A stretch of 64,000 nucleotides of DNA from Spirosoma linguale DSM 74. GTDB taxonomy: Bacteria > Bacteroidota > Bacteroidia > Cytophagales > Spirosomataceae. Positions 51,064 to 59,527 of this stretch are shown piece after piece. The notes under the pieces are model-generated. The model did no database searches. It was not told the DNA's origin and saw only the letters and a program-made list of their open reading frames with translations. The stretch covers positions 3,691,001 through 3,755,000 of the forward strand of contig CP001769.1 in NCBI GenBank assembly GCA_000024525.1, written 5' to 3'. Every line of letters starts with the position of its first letter. The stretch's first letter is position 1. A program made the position numbers and the translations under genes.

Positions 51064-53505
51064 ATGAATAAGAAAACCCTTTCTGAGCGAGATATATGCA
51101 CCAAGTTCATTACACCGGCTTTAGAACTGGCTGGCTGGAAAGACAAATTTTTAGAAGAGGTTTCGTTTACTGATGGCCGTATACGCGTGGTAGGCAAGAT
51201 GACTACGCGGGGTGTATCGAAGCGGGCGGATTACATTCTGTATTATAAGCCGAACATTCCGGTGGCTATTGTTGAAGCGAAAGACAACAAACATACCGTA
51301 TCGGCGGGATTGCAGCAGGCCTTAGAGTATGCGCGCATTCTGGATATTCCCTCCGTATTCAGTAGCAACGGTGACGGTTTCATTTTTCATGACCGTACTG
51401 CCACAGACGATACCATAGAGCAAGAACTTACGCTGAATGAGTTTCCCACCCCTGCCCAACTCTGGGAGCGTTACAAGGCTTATAAAGGCCTTGAATCTAC
51501 CGAAGAGGATGCAATTGCTCAACAGGAATACTATACTGATGGATCGGGACGCCAGCCACGCTATTATCAACAAATAGCCATCAATAGAACTGTGGAGGCC
51601 ATTGCGAAAGGCCAAAACCGGGTACTGTTGGTAATGGCAACCGGAACCGGAAAAACGTACACCGCTTTTCAGATGATTTATCGCCTTTGGAAAAGCGGCC
51701 GTAAAAAGCGGATTTTGTTTCTAGCCGACCGGAACGCCTTGATCGACCAGACGCGCCGAGGAGATTTCAAGTACTTTCGCGATAAGATGACGATCATCCG
51801 TAAGAGGGTGGTGAACGTCGGCGGGAAAGAAGAATTAGTATCGACTCGTAGGCGGGGCATTAGTGCGACAGATAAAGCATATGAGATATTCCTAGGCTTG
51901 TATCAAGGACTCACTGGCAACGAAGGTATAGACGCTTATAAAGACTTCTCCCCTGACTTTTTTGACCTAATTGTTGTCGATGAGTGCCATCGGGGTAGTG
52001 CTTCCGATGATTCATCCTGGCGGGTTATTCTCGATTATTTCAAAGGAGCCACACAGGTAGGTCTGACGGCAACACCACGCGAAACAAACACTGTTTCTAA
52101 CAGTGAATACTTCGGCGACCCTCTTTATACTTACTCGCTCAAACAAGGCATTGACGATGGGTTTCTGGCCCCGTACCGGGTTGTACGGATTGGGTTGAAC
52201 GTTGACCTGGAAGGCTGGCGACCGCCAAAAGGAAAACGAGACAAAAAGGGAAACCCAGTAGAGGATCGAATTTATAACCGCTCCGATTTTGACCGCAACA
52301 TCGTTGTGGAGGACCGCCGTAGGCTGGTTGCCGAAAAGATTACGGAATACCTGAAAGGCCAGAATCGTTTCATGAAAACCATTGTGTTCTGCGTAGACAT
52401 CGAACACGCAGACGGTATGCGAAACGCTTTGGTCAAACAGAACGCCGATCTGGTCAAACAGAATTATAAGTATGTGATGAAGATCACAGGCGACGATGAA
52501 GAAGGTAAACGAGAGCTGGATAATTTCATCAATCCCGAAGAACGCTACCCGGTTATTGCCACGACATCAAAGCTGATGACAACTGGCGTAGATGCACAGA
52601 CTTGTCAGCTAATCGTACTGGATAGTAATATTCAATCAATGACGGAGTTTAAGCAGATCATTGGCCGTGGAACCCGTATCAATGAAGAGTTCGGCAAGCT
52701 ATATTTTACGATTCTGGATTTTCGTAATGTAACAGACTTATTTGCTGATCCTGACTTCGACGGTGATCCTGTTCGAGTGAAAATAGTTAGCGAAGACGAA
52801 ACTCTAGAAACAGTAGAAGCTGAGGAAGAAGCTGATGAAAGTTTAGTATCGAATGATGAGGCGGAGGTCGAAATAGAAGAACCTCTACGGCCAAAAGTCC
52901 GCTATAGCCTAGATGATGAGCCCGAGATCGTCAACGACGAACGGAAGGTTTATGTCAATGGCGTTGACGTATCGGTGCTGAACAGCCTTGAACTCACCTT
53001 CGACAATGATGGCAAACCTATTTTAGTGGGCCTGAAAGATTTTACCCGCGACAAAATGCGGGAGAAGTTCAGGAGCATGGACGATTTCCTAACCTACTGG
53101 AATGCTGCCCAGCGCAAAGAAGTCATTGTTCAGGAGCTCATGGAACAGGGCGTGCTACTAGATGCCTTCACCAACGCCGTTGACCGCGATGCTGACTTAT
53201 TCGATCTGATTTGCCACGTTGCCTTCGACCAGAAGCCGTTGACACGAAAAGAGCGAGCCAATGAAGTAAAGAAGCGAAATTACTTCGGTAAATACGGAGA
53301 GAAATCCCGCGCTGTTCTGGAGGCTTTATTAGACAAATACGCTGATGAGGGCGTGGTTAATATTGAAACGTTGGATGTTCTTCGCGTTCAGCCCCTCAAT
53401 AAATACGGATCGACGGTAGAGATTGTTAAGTTGTTCGGTGGCAAGCCGCAATACTTAGAGGCCGTACGCGAATTAGAAAGCGAAATTTATAAAGCAGTAG
53501 CTTAA
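51064..53505 (+). CDS. hsdR: type I restriction enzyme HsdR subunit
   Basis: The 813-residue protein has an N-terminal PD-(D/E)XK nuclease domain (KRADYILYY with Asp, VAIVEAKD with ExK) and a superfamily 2 helicase: Walker A MATGTGKTYTAFQM, DEAD-like VVDECHRGSASD, GLTATPRE and QIIGRGTRI as motif VI. An acidic linker (EAEEEADESLVSNDEAEVEIEE) leads to the C-terminal domain. This is the EcoAI-like (type IB) size class. It translocates DNA and cuts when the M2S1 methyltransferase finds unmodified sites. It begins a run with the PD-(D/E)XK, hsdM and hsdS genes with 12-base or overlapping junctions. Confidence 0.95.
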   Translation: MNKKTLSERDICTKFITPALELAGWKDKFLEEVSFTDGRIRVVGKMTTRGVSKRADYILYYKPNIPVAIVEAKDNKHTVSAGLQQALEYARILDIPSVFSSNGDGFIFHDRTATDDTIEQELTLNEFPTPAQLWERYKAYKGLESTEEDAIAQQEYYTDGSGRQPRYYQQIAINRTVEAIAKGQNRVLLVMATGTGKTYTAFQMIYRLWKSGRKKRILFLADRNALIDQTRRGDFKYFRDKMTIIRKRVVNVGGKEELVSTRRRGISATDKAYEIFLGLYQGLTGNEGIDAYKDFSPDFFDLIVVDECHRGSASDDSSWRVILDYFKGATQVGLTATPRETNTVSNSEYFGDPLYTYSLKQGIDDGFLAPYRVVRIGLNVDLEGWRPPKGKRDKKGNPVEDRIYNRSDFDRNIVVEDRRRLVAEKITEYLKGQNRFMKTIVFCVDIEHADGMRNALVKQNADLVKQNYKYVMKITGDDEEGKRELDNFINPEERYPVIATTSKLMTTGVDAQTCQLIVLDSNIQSMTEFKQIIGRGTRINEEFGKLYFTILDFRNVTDLFADPDFDGDPVRVKIVSEDETLETVEAEEEADESLVSNDEAEVEIEEPLRPKVRYSLDDEPEIVNDERKVYVNGVDVSVLNSLELTFDNDGKPILVGLKDFTRDKMREKFRSMDDFLTYWNAAQRKEVIVQELMEQGVLLDAFTNAVDRDADLFDLICHVAFDQKPLTRKERANEVKKRNYFGKYGEKSRAVLEALLDKYADEGVVNIETLDVLRVQPLNKYGSTVEIVKLFGGKPQYLEAVRELESEIYKAVA

Positions 53506-53517
53506 CACCACATCTTA

Positions 53518-54507
53518 ATGGCTCAACTTTCCATTTATGGTAAACCTATTACCAGTTTTTTTCAGTTACTCGGCGATAATGAGAATGATATTAGCTACAG
53601 CATTGGCTGGGCTCTTTCGCAATCGCCTAGCTTTTTACGGTCGTTTATTCAAGCAGTAACGGGTAAGTTGTACGACCTTCAAAATTTGGCCATTCACCTA
53701 CAAGCATATCAGAGAACTAAAGGCTTCACAGACTTTGAGCTGATTTTGCCCGGTGAATTTCATCTTATTATTGAAGCAAAGAAGGGCTGGACGTACCCGA
53801 CTTACGACCAGTTATACAAATATGCCACCCGGGAAGACTTCGTTAAATCAAAGGCTACGGTAAAGAAACTGATCGTGTTTACAGATTGTAGCCGGGACTA
53901 TAATAACGCCTTTTTCACGAATCGAGAAGTCAGTGGATATGAGGTTACGGTGTTTTCGTATTCGGAAATCTATCAACTCGTTCAATGGTCACAGGCTGAT
54001 GGGTCCAATACCGAAAAGAGACTACTTATTGATCTTCGGACATATCTGGAAACCCTTATTACCATGCAGGATAAAACATCAAATTTAGTCTGGGTAGTCT
54101 CGCTAGGTGAAGGACACGCTTCGTTTTCATCACTTAACTTTCGGCAGATTGTTGAGCAAAAGAAGCTGTACTTTCATCCCATAGGCGGCAGCTATCGAAA
54201 AGAGCCGCCAAATTATATTGCTTTTCGATTTGATGGCAAGCTACAGGCTGTCCATCACGTAGATAGCTTTGAGGTGTTTAAAAATCCGAGTCAAATTGAT
54301 CCGAGTTTCGATGATACGGAGTTAGAATGCCCTTACTTTGTTTATCGTCTGGGTAGACCTATTCCCTCGACTCCTATTCCAAACGGACATAAAATCGTTA
54401 TGGCGAACCGAGTTGAATGTATGCTTGATACCCTCCTGACCAGTTCCACAATCTCTGATGCACTCGATTTAACGAAAGAGCGCCTACAATCCCTTGCTGA
54501 ATCTTAA
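53518..54507 (+). CDS. PD-(D/E)XK nuclease-like protein inside the type I R-M operon
   Basis: The 329-residue protein is not a usual type I subunit. Residues about 65-95 read FTDFELILPGEFHLIIEAKKGW, with Asp and the ExK triplet of a PD-(D/E)XK core, then an alpha helix (TYDQLYKYATREDF) and KKLIVFTDC. The C-terminal half is a mixed domain of unknown fold (FDGKLQAVHHVDSFEVF). It starts 12 bases after hsdR and overlaps the hsdM start by one base (ATG follows the stop as TAATG), so it is in the operon. It could be an accessory nuclease or inhibitor relief factor. A restriction-linked family member is a reasonable guess, but no name is known to me. Confidence 0.75.
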   Translation: MAQLSIYGKPITSFFQLLGDNENDISYSIGWALSQSPSFLRSFIQAVTGKLYDLQNLAIHLQAYQRTKGFTDFELILPGEFHLIIEAKKGWTYPTYDQLYKYATREDFVKSKATVKKLIVFTDCSRDYNNAFFTNREVSGYEVTVFSYSEIYQLVQWSQADGSNTEKRLLIDLRTYLETLITMQDKTSNLVWVVSLGEGHASFSSLNFRQIVEQKKLYFHPIGGSYRKEPPNYIAFRFDGKLQAVHHVDSFEVFKNPSQIDPSFDDTELECPYFVYRLGRPIPSTPIPNGHKIVMANRVECMLDTLLTSSTISDALDLTKERLQSLAES

Positions 54508-56015
54508 TGGCACACAATCTTTCTGGAATAATTAAATCTATTCGTGACATCATGCGCGAAGATCGGGGCGTTAATGGCGACGCTCAGCGCATTGAACAAC
54601 TCGGCTGGATGCTGTTTTTGAAAATATTTGATGATAAAGACATCGAAATGGAATTGCTGGCCGATGATTACCAGTCCCCCATTCCTACCGATTGCCAATG
54701 GCGCAATTGGGCGGCTGATAATGAAGGCATAACCGGCGATGAACTCCAGCAGTTTGTTGATCTGACATTGTTTCCTACTCTCAAGAACTTGCCCGTAAAG
54801 GATGGCAACCGACGGGCCTTGCTCATTCGAGAGGTGTTTGAAGGGAACAACAACTACATGAAGTCGGGGATTAACATCCGCAAGATTTGTAATAAGCTCA
54901 ATGAAATAGACTTCAATAGCTCGGAAGACCGACACCTGTTTGGCGACCTTTACGAAGGTATATTGAAAGAACTGCAATCGGCGGGCGACAGTGGGGAGTT
55001 CTATACACCCCGCGCCGTTACGCAGTTTATGACCGAAATGGTGAACCCCCGCCTGGGCGAAATCATCTTCGATCCAGCTTGCGGTACAGGGGGCTTTCTG
55101 GTCAATGCCATTGAACATATCCGACAACGGGAAGTAAACAGCGTAGACGACCGGCTGACGCTGCAAAAGACCATACGGGGCTGCGAATACAAACCGCTGC
55201 CCTACGAACTGGCTCTAACCAACCTGATTCTGCACGATATTGAAGTGCCGAACATTGAATACGGTGACAGCCTAGGCCGCGAGTACAGCAGCATTCGCGA
55301 CCGCGACCGGGTTGATGTCATTCTGGCCAATCCACCTTTTGGCGGAACCGTAGCTAATGGCAACGAAGGCAATTTTCCGGCTAATTTCCGTACACGCGAA
55401 AGCGCCGACTTGTTTTTGGTTTTGATCGTAAACCTGCTCAGAACAAACGGACGGGCAGCTTTGGTACTACCCGATGGCTCCCTGACGGGCGAAGGCGTAA
55501 AGCAGCGTGTTCGGCAGAAACTGCTGGAAGATTGCGACCTGCATACCATTGTCCGCTTGCCGAACTCGGTGTTTCAGCCCTACGCTACGGTAGCCACAAA
55601 CCTGCTCTTCTTTGAGAAGAAACGCACCACCGGATTAGCCGCACCTGATAGTGACTTGCCATTGTTCAGCAACGGCGAAACAAATGACAGTGACCGTTAC
55701 GCTACTCGCGAAATCTGGTATTATGAGCACCGATTGCCCGAAGGCCAGAAATCGTACTCGAAAACAAAAACGATTCAGCTAAAGGAATTTGAACCACTGA
55801 AAGCATGGTGGACTAATCGTGTTGAATCGGATCAGGCTTGGCGAGTGCCTATTCAGACTATAATTGATAGAAAGTTTGATCTGGATATAAAGAACCCGAA
55901 TCGGAAAGAGGAAGTCATGGAATTTAACAGTACTGAATTGATTGATAGAATCATCGCGGGAAACCAACGTGTAACAGCGATTTTAGAAAAACTGAAAATA
56001 GATTTAGTGGCCTGA
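54507..56015 (+). CDS. hsdM: type I DNA methyltransferase HsdM subunit
   Basis: The 502-residue protein has the N-terminal HsdM bundle (GIIKSIRDIMREDRGV, LGWMLFLKIFDD) and an N6-adenine methyltransferase domain: GEFYTPRAVTQFM, motif I IFDPACGTGGFLVNA, and motif IV ILANPPFGG. The rest (AALVLPDGSLTGEG, TNLLFFEKK) is typical. It methylates adenine in the recognition site with S-adenosylmethionine and forms M2S1 with HsdS. The start overlaps the preceding gene by one base and the stop overlaps hsdS (TGATG), so all are coupled. Confidence 0.96.
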   Translation: MAHNLSGIIKSIRDIMREDRGVNGDAQRIEQLGWMLFLKIFDDKDIEMELLADDYQSPIPTDCQWRNWAADNEGITGDELQQFVDLTLFPTLKNLPVKDGNRRALLIREVFEGNNNYMKSGINIRKICNKLNEIDFNSSEDRHLFGDLYEGILKELQSAGDSGEFYTPRAVTQFMTEMVNPRLGEIIFDPACGTGGFLVNAIEHIRQREVNSVDDRLTLQKTIRGCEYKPLPYELALTNLILHDIEVPNIEYGDSLGREYSSIRDRDRVDVILANPPFGGTVANGNEGNFPANFRTRESADLFLVLIVNLLRTNGRAALVLPDGSLTGEGVKQRVRQKLLEDCDLHTIVRLPNSVFQPYATVATNLLFFEKKRTTGLAAPDSDLPLFSNGETNDSDRYATREIWYYEHRLPEGQKSYSKTKTIQLKEFEPLKAWWTNRVESDQAWRVPIQTIIDRKFDLDIKNPNRKEEVMEFNSTELIDRIIAGNQRVTAILEKLKIDLVA

Positions 56016-57577
56016 TGACTATTGCAGAGTTTTATAAAAAAGTCGACACATCAGTCGCAGTTGCTAAGATTGTATTCAACTACCTATCAGATCATAACAT
56101 CGTTAAGCGCATAGGTAGTATAGCTGAAACAAGCAGTGGAGGTACACCTACAAGGGGGAATCCTGAATTTTATAATGGCACTATTCCTTGGCTAAAGTCG
56201 GGAGAATTAAATGACGGATTAATAACGGAGTGCGAGGAGTATATAACTGAAAAAGGATTAAAGAACTCGTCAGCAAAACTTTTCCCCGAAGGCACTCTTT
56301 TAGTAGCCATGTATGGCGCAACGGCAGGTAAGGTAGGTATTTTAAGTTTTGATGCTTCAACTAACCAAGCAGTATGCGCCGTATTTCCGAAGGCTGATAT
56401 TGAACGAGATTTTCTATTCTGGTATTTTCGTCAACAGCGTTTTGACTTTATTGAAATAAGTAAAGGTGGAGCACAGCCAAATATTAGTCAGACTGTAATC
56501 AACAATGCTGTAATACCAATTCCCGAAGTTGCAGTTCAAAAACAAGTTGTTAAATTTCTTAATATACTGGAAACCGAACAACGCATTGATAATAATTTAG
56601 TACTGAATGAGGAAGTTGCGCAACAAATCGCTCGCTACTTTAAAATTAGAACCGAAGCCGCAGAGGTTGAAGACATATATATAGAGCAAAAAAAACTCCT
56701 TACTCAATTACGTCAGTCCATTTTGCAGGAGGCCGTTCAAGGGAAACTGACAAAGAAGTTTAGGGAGACAGAAAAATTAGCACAACAGGATCATGTTCGA
56801 GTCCTGGGTTCGAATCCCAGCCGGACCGCAACACCTCAACTCGAAACCGGCGCTGATTTACTAGCCCGTATCCGCGCTGAAAAAGCCGAACTCATCCGGC
56901 AAGGAAAACTACGCAAAGAGAAACCCCTGCCCCCCATTACTGATGCCGAAAAGCCTTTTGAGTTGCCTGAGGGCTGGGTTTGGTGCCGGTTGGGAGATGT
57001 GTGCGAGAGTTCCTTTTACGGCCCTAGATTTAGCAATGGCGACTATATAAAGAATGGCATCCCAACTATCAGAACTACAGACATGACTGATGATGGTAGA
57101 ATCGTTTTAAAAAATACCCCAATGGTTAAAGTGTCATCGTCTAAACTGGAATTATACCAAGTACTTGATGGAGATTTACTTATAACTCGTAGCGGCAGTA
57201 TAGGCATTATGGCGGTATTCAGAGGTAGTTACACAGCTATACCGAGTGCTTACCTAATACGATTCAGATTTGTTTCGAGTATATTCCCTGAGTACGTTTT
57301 TAGTGTATTAAAAGCGCCTTTCTGGCAAAGGCTAATGGGATTAAGCACAACCTCTACTGCTCAAGTTAATATCAACGCGAGTTCAATCAACAGTTTCCTT
57401 ATTCCACTCCCATCCTTCACAGAGCAACAAGCCATTGTCGCTCAAGTCAAGCAATTATTAAACCAGGTGAGCGCGTTGGAAATTGAAAATAAACAACAAC
57501 AAGTCGAGGTTAGCCAACTGATGCAGGTAGTGTTGAGCGAGGCTTTTGCGGGGAAAGAAACGGCGCTATCAGCGTAG
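56015..57577 (+). CDS. hsdS: type I specificity subunit HsdS, with a tRNA-like segment in its spacer
   Basis: The 520-residue protein has two target recognition domains. TRD1 is about 20-190 (RIGSIAETSSGGTPTRGN, IPIPEVAVQKQVV), followed by a central conserved helix (QLRQSILQEAVQGKLTKKF), a spacer, and a second helix region (LLARIRAEKAELIRQGKLR, KPLPPI). TRD2 is about 315-500 (WVWCRLGDVCESSFYGPRF, IPLPSFTEQQAIVAQV). The spacer after the first helix contains GSNPSRTAT encoded by a tRNA 3'-half look-alike (56804-56830). It determines sequence specificity. It overlaps hsdM by one base. Confidence 0.93.
   Translation: MTIAEFYKKVDTSVAVAKIVFNYLSDHNIVKRIGSIAETSSGGTPTRGNPEFYNGTIPWLKSGELNDGLITECEEYITEKGLKNSSAKLFPEGTLLVAMYGATAGKVGILSFDASTNQAVCAVFPKADIERDFLFWYFRQQRFDFIEISKGGAQPNISQTVINNAVIPIPEVAVQKQVVKFLNILETEQRIDNNLVLNEEVAQQIARYFKIRTEAAEVEDIYIEQKKLLTQLRQSILQEAVQGKLTKKFRETEKLAQQDHVRVLGSNPSRTATPQLETGADLLARIRAEKAELIRQGKLRKEKPLPPITDAEKPFELPEGWVWCRLGDVCESSFYGPRFSNGDYIKNGIPTIRTTDMTDDGRIVLKNTPMVKVSSSKLELYQVLDGDLLITRSGSIGIMAVFRGSYTAIPSAYLIRFRFVSSIFPEYVFSVLKAPFWQRLMGLSTTSTAQVNINASSINSFLIPLPSFTEQQAIVAQVKQLLNQVSALEIENKQQQVEVSQLMQVVLSEAFAGKETALSA
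56796..56830 (+). other. tRNA 3'-half look-alike inside hsdS
   Basis: The bases contain a T arm (CTGGG, TTCGAAT, CCCAG), then CCGGACC, G and CA, which is the exact 3' acceptor strand of the tRNA-Asp at 46965, but with a different T arm. No 5' half is present, so this is not a functional tRNA. It is read in frame as VLGSNPSRTA in the HsdS spacer. Confidence 0.7.
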
Positions 57578-57608
57578 AAATGGTGGAGGAATAAAAACCT
57601 GAGTATTC

Positions 57609-58712
57609 ATGGGAAAGATACCGACTGTAGTTGATTTTGATTTAGCGCTGTCTAACTTATTTCGCCAAGCTGAACGGGAAGGAAAAAGGGAACTGGTAGT
57701 TAACTCCGGTGAACTACACAGATTAGTAGGTGGGTATCCAGCTTATCAAAACCGTATAACGACCTGTTGTGGAGCTATGCGCAGGGTGATGACTGCTGGC
57801 GACAGAATTGTTCACCAACCACCCGAAGGGAACGGGGCTTCGCTGGATATTACATACGCCCTGCCTAGGCTAAGCCTTATACGGCATTTTGTGGCTTACC
57901 ATAAATTCAGCGAGTGGGGGCCATATGAAACTGGCCAAGAGCGGTTTTCCCATTACAGCAATCGACCTCTTACGTTCTTAGAAAAGAGCAAAGGCCAACG
58001 AATCTGGGTGATTGGTGGGGAAAAGAATAAACGCCAGACGGAATACACACTACTATCGTATTTTAGTCCTGATTTAATTGAATCTGACGAGGAGAAGGGG
58101 TTTCATATTGAAGGAGATGGATTTGGTTTTACCCCACCTATTAATCTATCGTCAGTACAATGGTTCTCAGAACTCATTAAAGAACAACACAATTTTAGCC
58201 TTGGCATTAACGAGATCAAAAACCCAAACGTTATTCAGGGTTTACTAGCTTTAGGTTCAGAGCAGGAGCAAGTACTAAGTCGCGATCCTGAAAAAGTACC
58301 TTTTCACTACCCTGAAGAAGTACCGTCAACAAAAACATATGTAGAGGGGGCAGTAAAGCAAATCACCGTTAACAGATATGAGCGCGATCAAGATGCCCGG
58401 ACGGATTGTATTAACCATTATGGGGCCAAATGTCAGGCGTGTGAATTCGATTTTGAAGAAATCTACGGGAATATAGGCAAAGGCTACATACATGTACATC
58501 ATATAAAGCCATTTAATGAAATTAAGACATCCTATCGAGTTGATCCGATTAAGGACTTAATTCCAGTTTGTCCAAATTGCCACGCAATGTTACACACTGG
58601 AAAAGAAGTGATGGATATAGCTGATCTGAAAGCATTAATTATGCAATTATGTATTCCGGACAAAGTGACCCAGGCGTTTCGGAGCAAACTGACCCACCCC
58701 GCCTGTGGGTAG
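57609..58712 (+). CDS. HNH endonuclease with C-terminus replaced by IS21 sequence
   Basis: The protein has an N-terminal domain (about 1-130) with NSGELHRLVGGYP and ITTCCGAMRRVMTAGD, a middle region, and a C-terminal HNH nuclease (about 255-345): CQACEFDFEEIYG, VHHIKPFNEI, DPIKDLIPVCPNCHAMLH. It is McrA-like and related to the second HNH gene at 61272. It lies 31 bases after hsdS and may add Mrr/McrA-type restriction. The last 21 residues (from CIPDKVTQAF) are encoded by the IS21 left end; removing the IS restores the native tail LKLAAKDRKN for 356 residues. The HNH core is intact. Confidence 0.85.
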   Translation: MGKIPTVVDFDLALSNLFRQAEREGKRELVVNSGELHRLVGGYPAYQNRITTCCGAMRRVMTAGDRIVHQPPEGNGASLDITYALPRLSLIRHFVAYHKFSEWGPYETGQERFSHYSNRPLTFLEKSKGQRIWVIGGEKNKRQTEYTLLSYFSPDLIESDEEKGFHIEGDGFGFTPPINLSSVQWFSELIKEQHNFSLGINEIKNPNVIQGLLALGSEQEQVLSRDPEKVPFHYPEEVPSTKTYVEGAVKQITVNRYERDQDARTDCINHYGAKCQACEFDFEEIYGNIGKGYIHVHHIKPFNEIKTSYRVDPIKDLIPVCPNCHAMLHTGKEVMDIADLKALIMQLCIPDKVTQAFRSKLTHPACG

Positions 58713-58735
58713 GAACCGCTCAAAGTTAGTACACT

Positions 58736-59479
58736 TTATTTCTCAGCCGCAAGACTTTGCTTGCGTCGCATCGATTCACCCTTCAACTCCATCCGATGAG
58801 CCTTGTGAGTTAGCCGGTCCAGGATGGCATCGGCCAAGGTAGGATCGTCGATGTATTCGTGCCATTTACTCACCGGCAGTTGCGAGGTGATGATCGTAGC
58901 GGCCTTGCCATGCCGGTCCTCCATGATCTGTAACAGGGCCAATCGGCCATTCTGATCAAGGGGTTGTAAGCCCCAGTCATCCAGAATGAGCAGGTGTTGC
59001 CGCTCCAGACGACTCATCTCCCGCTGGTAGGAGCCGTCGGCTTTAGCCAGTTGCAGTCGCTGTATGAGCCGGATCAGATTGTGATAACCCACCCGATACC
59101 CCAGCTGACAGGCCTGATAGCCCAGGGCCGAAGCCACGTAACTTTTGCCGCAGCCAGTTGATCCCGTCAGGAAGATATTCTCGGCTCGATCGATGAAGCG
59201 GCAGTCGGCCAAACGAAGCACCAGCGTCTTATCCAGGTTGCGGCCAGGGCCGTAGTGCAACTCTTCCAGCGAGGCCTGATAGCGAAAGCGGGCCGCCCGG
59301 ATGGCCATCTGGGTGCGTCGGTGTTGACGGTACTCATGTTCAGCTTCAGTAAGCTGGGCCAGCAGTTCGTCGGCAGGCGGTTGCTGGTGAAGGGGTAGGC
59401 GAAGCAGGGTCTCGAAGGCCTGATACATGCCCACCAGTTTAAGGTCCCGTAGTCGGTCAAGTGTCGCTTGGTTATTCAT
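58736..59479 (-). CDS. istB: IS21 helper ATPase IstB
   Basis: The 247-residue protein is a DnaC-like AAA+ ATPase: Walker A GSTGCGKSYVASALG, Walker B LLILDDWGLQPL, sensor-1-like TIITSQLPVSKWHEY and DAILDRLTHKAHRMEL. It helps the IstA transposase choose its target. Length is normal. It follows istA with a 48-base gap and is on the same strand. Confidence 0.95.
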   Translation of the reverse strand: MNNQATLDRLRDLKLVGMYQAFETLLRLPLHQQPPADELLAQLTEAEHEYRQHRRTQMAIRAARFRYQASLEELHYGPGRNLDKTLVLRLADCRFIDRAENIFLTGSTGCGKSYVASALGYQACQLGYRVGYHNLIRLIQRLQLAKADGSYQREMSRLERQHLLILDDWGLQPLDQNGRLALLQIMEDRHGKAATIITSQLPVSKWHEYIDDPTLADAILDRLTHKAHRMELKGESMRRKQSLAAEK

Positions 59480-59527
59480 ACTTTTTATTCCCTTTTGTAG
59501 TTGGTACGTGTGTTGATTGGCTCGGCT

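Noticed and set aside
56796..56830. A functional tRNA gene inside hsdS
   Set aside because: Only the T arm and 3' acceptor strand are present; no D arm, anticodon arm or 5' strand can be found upstream.
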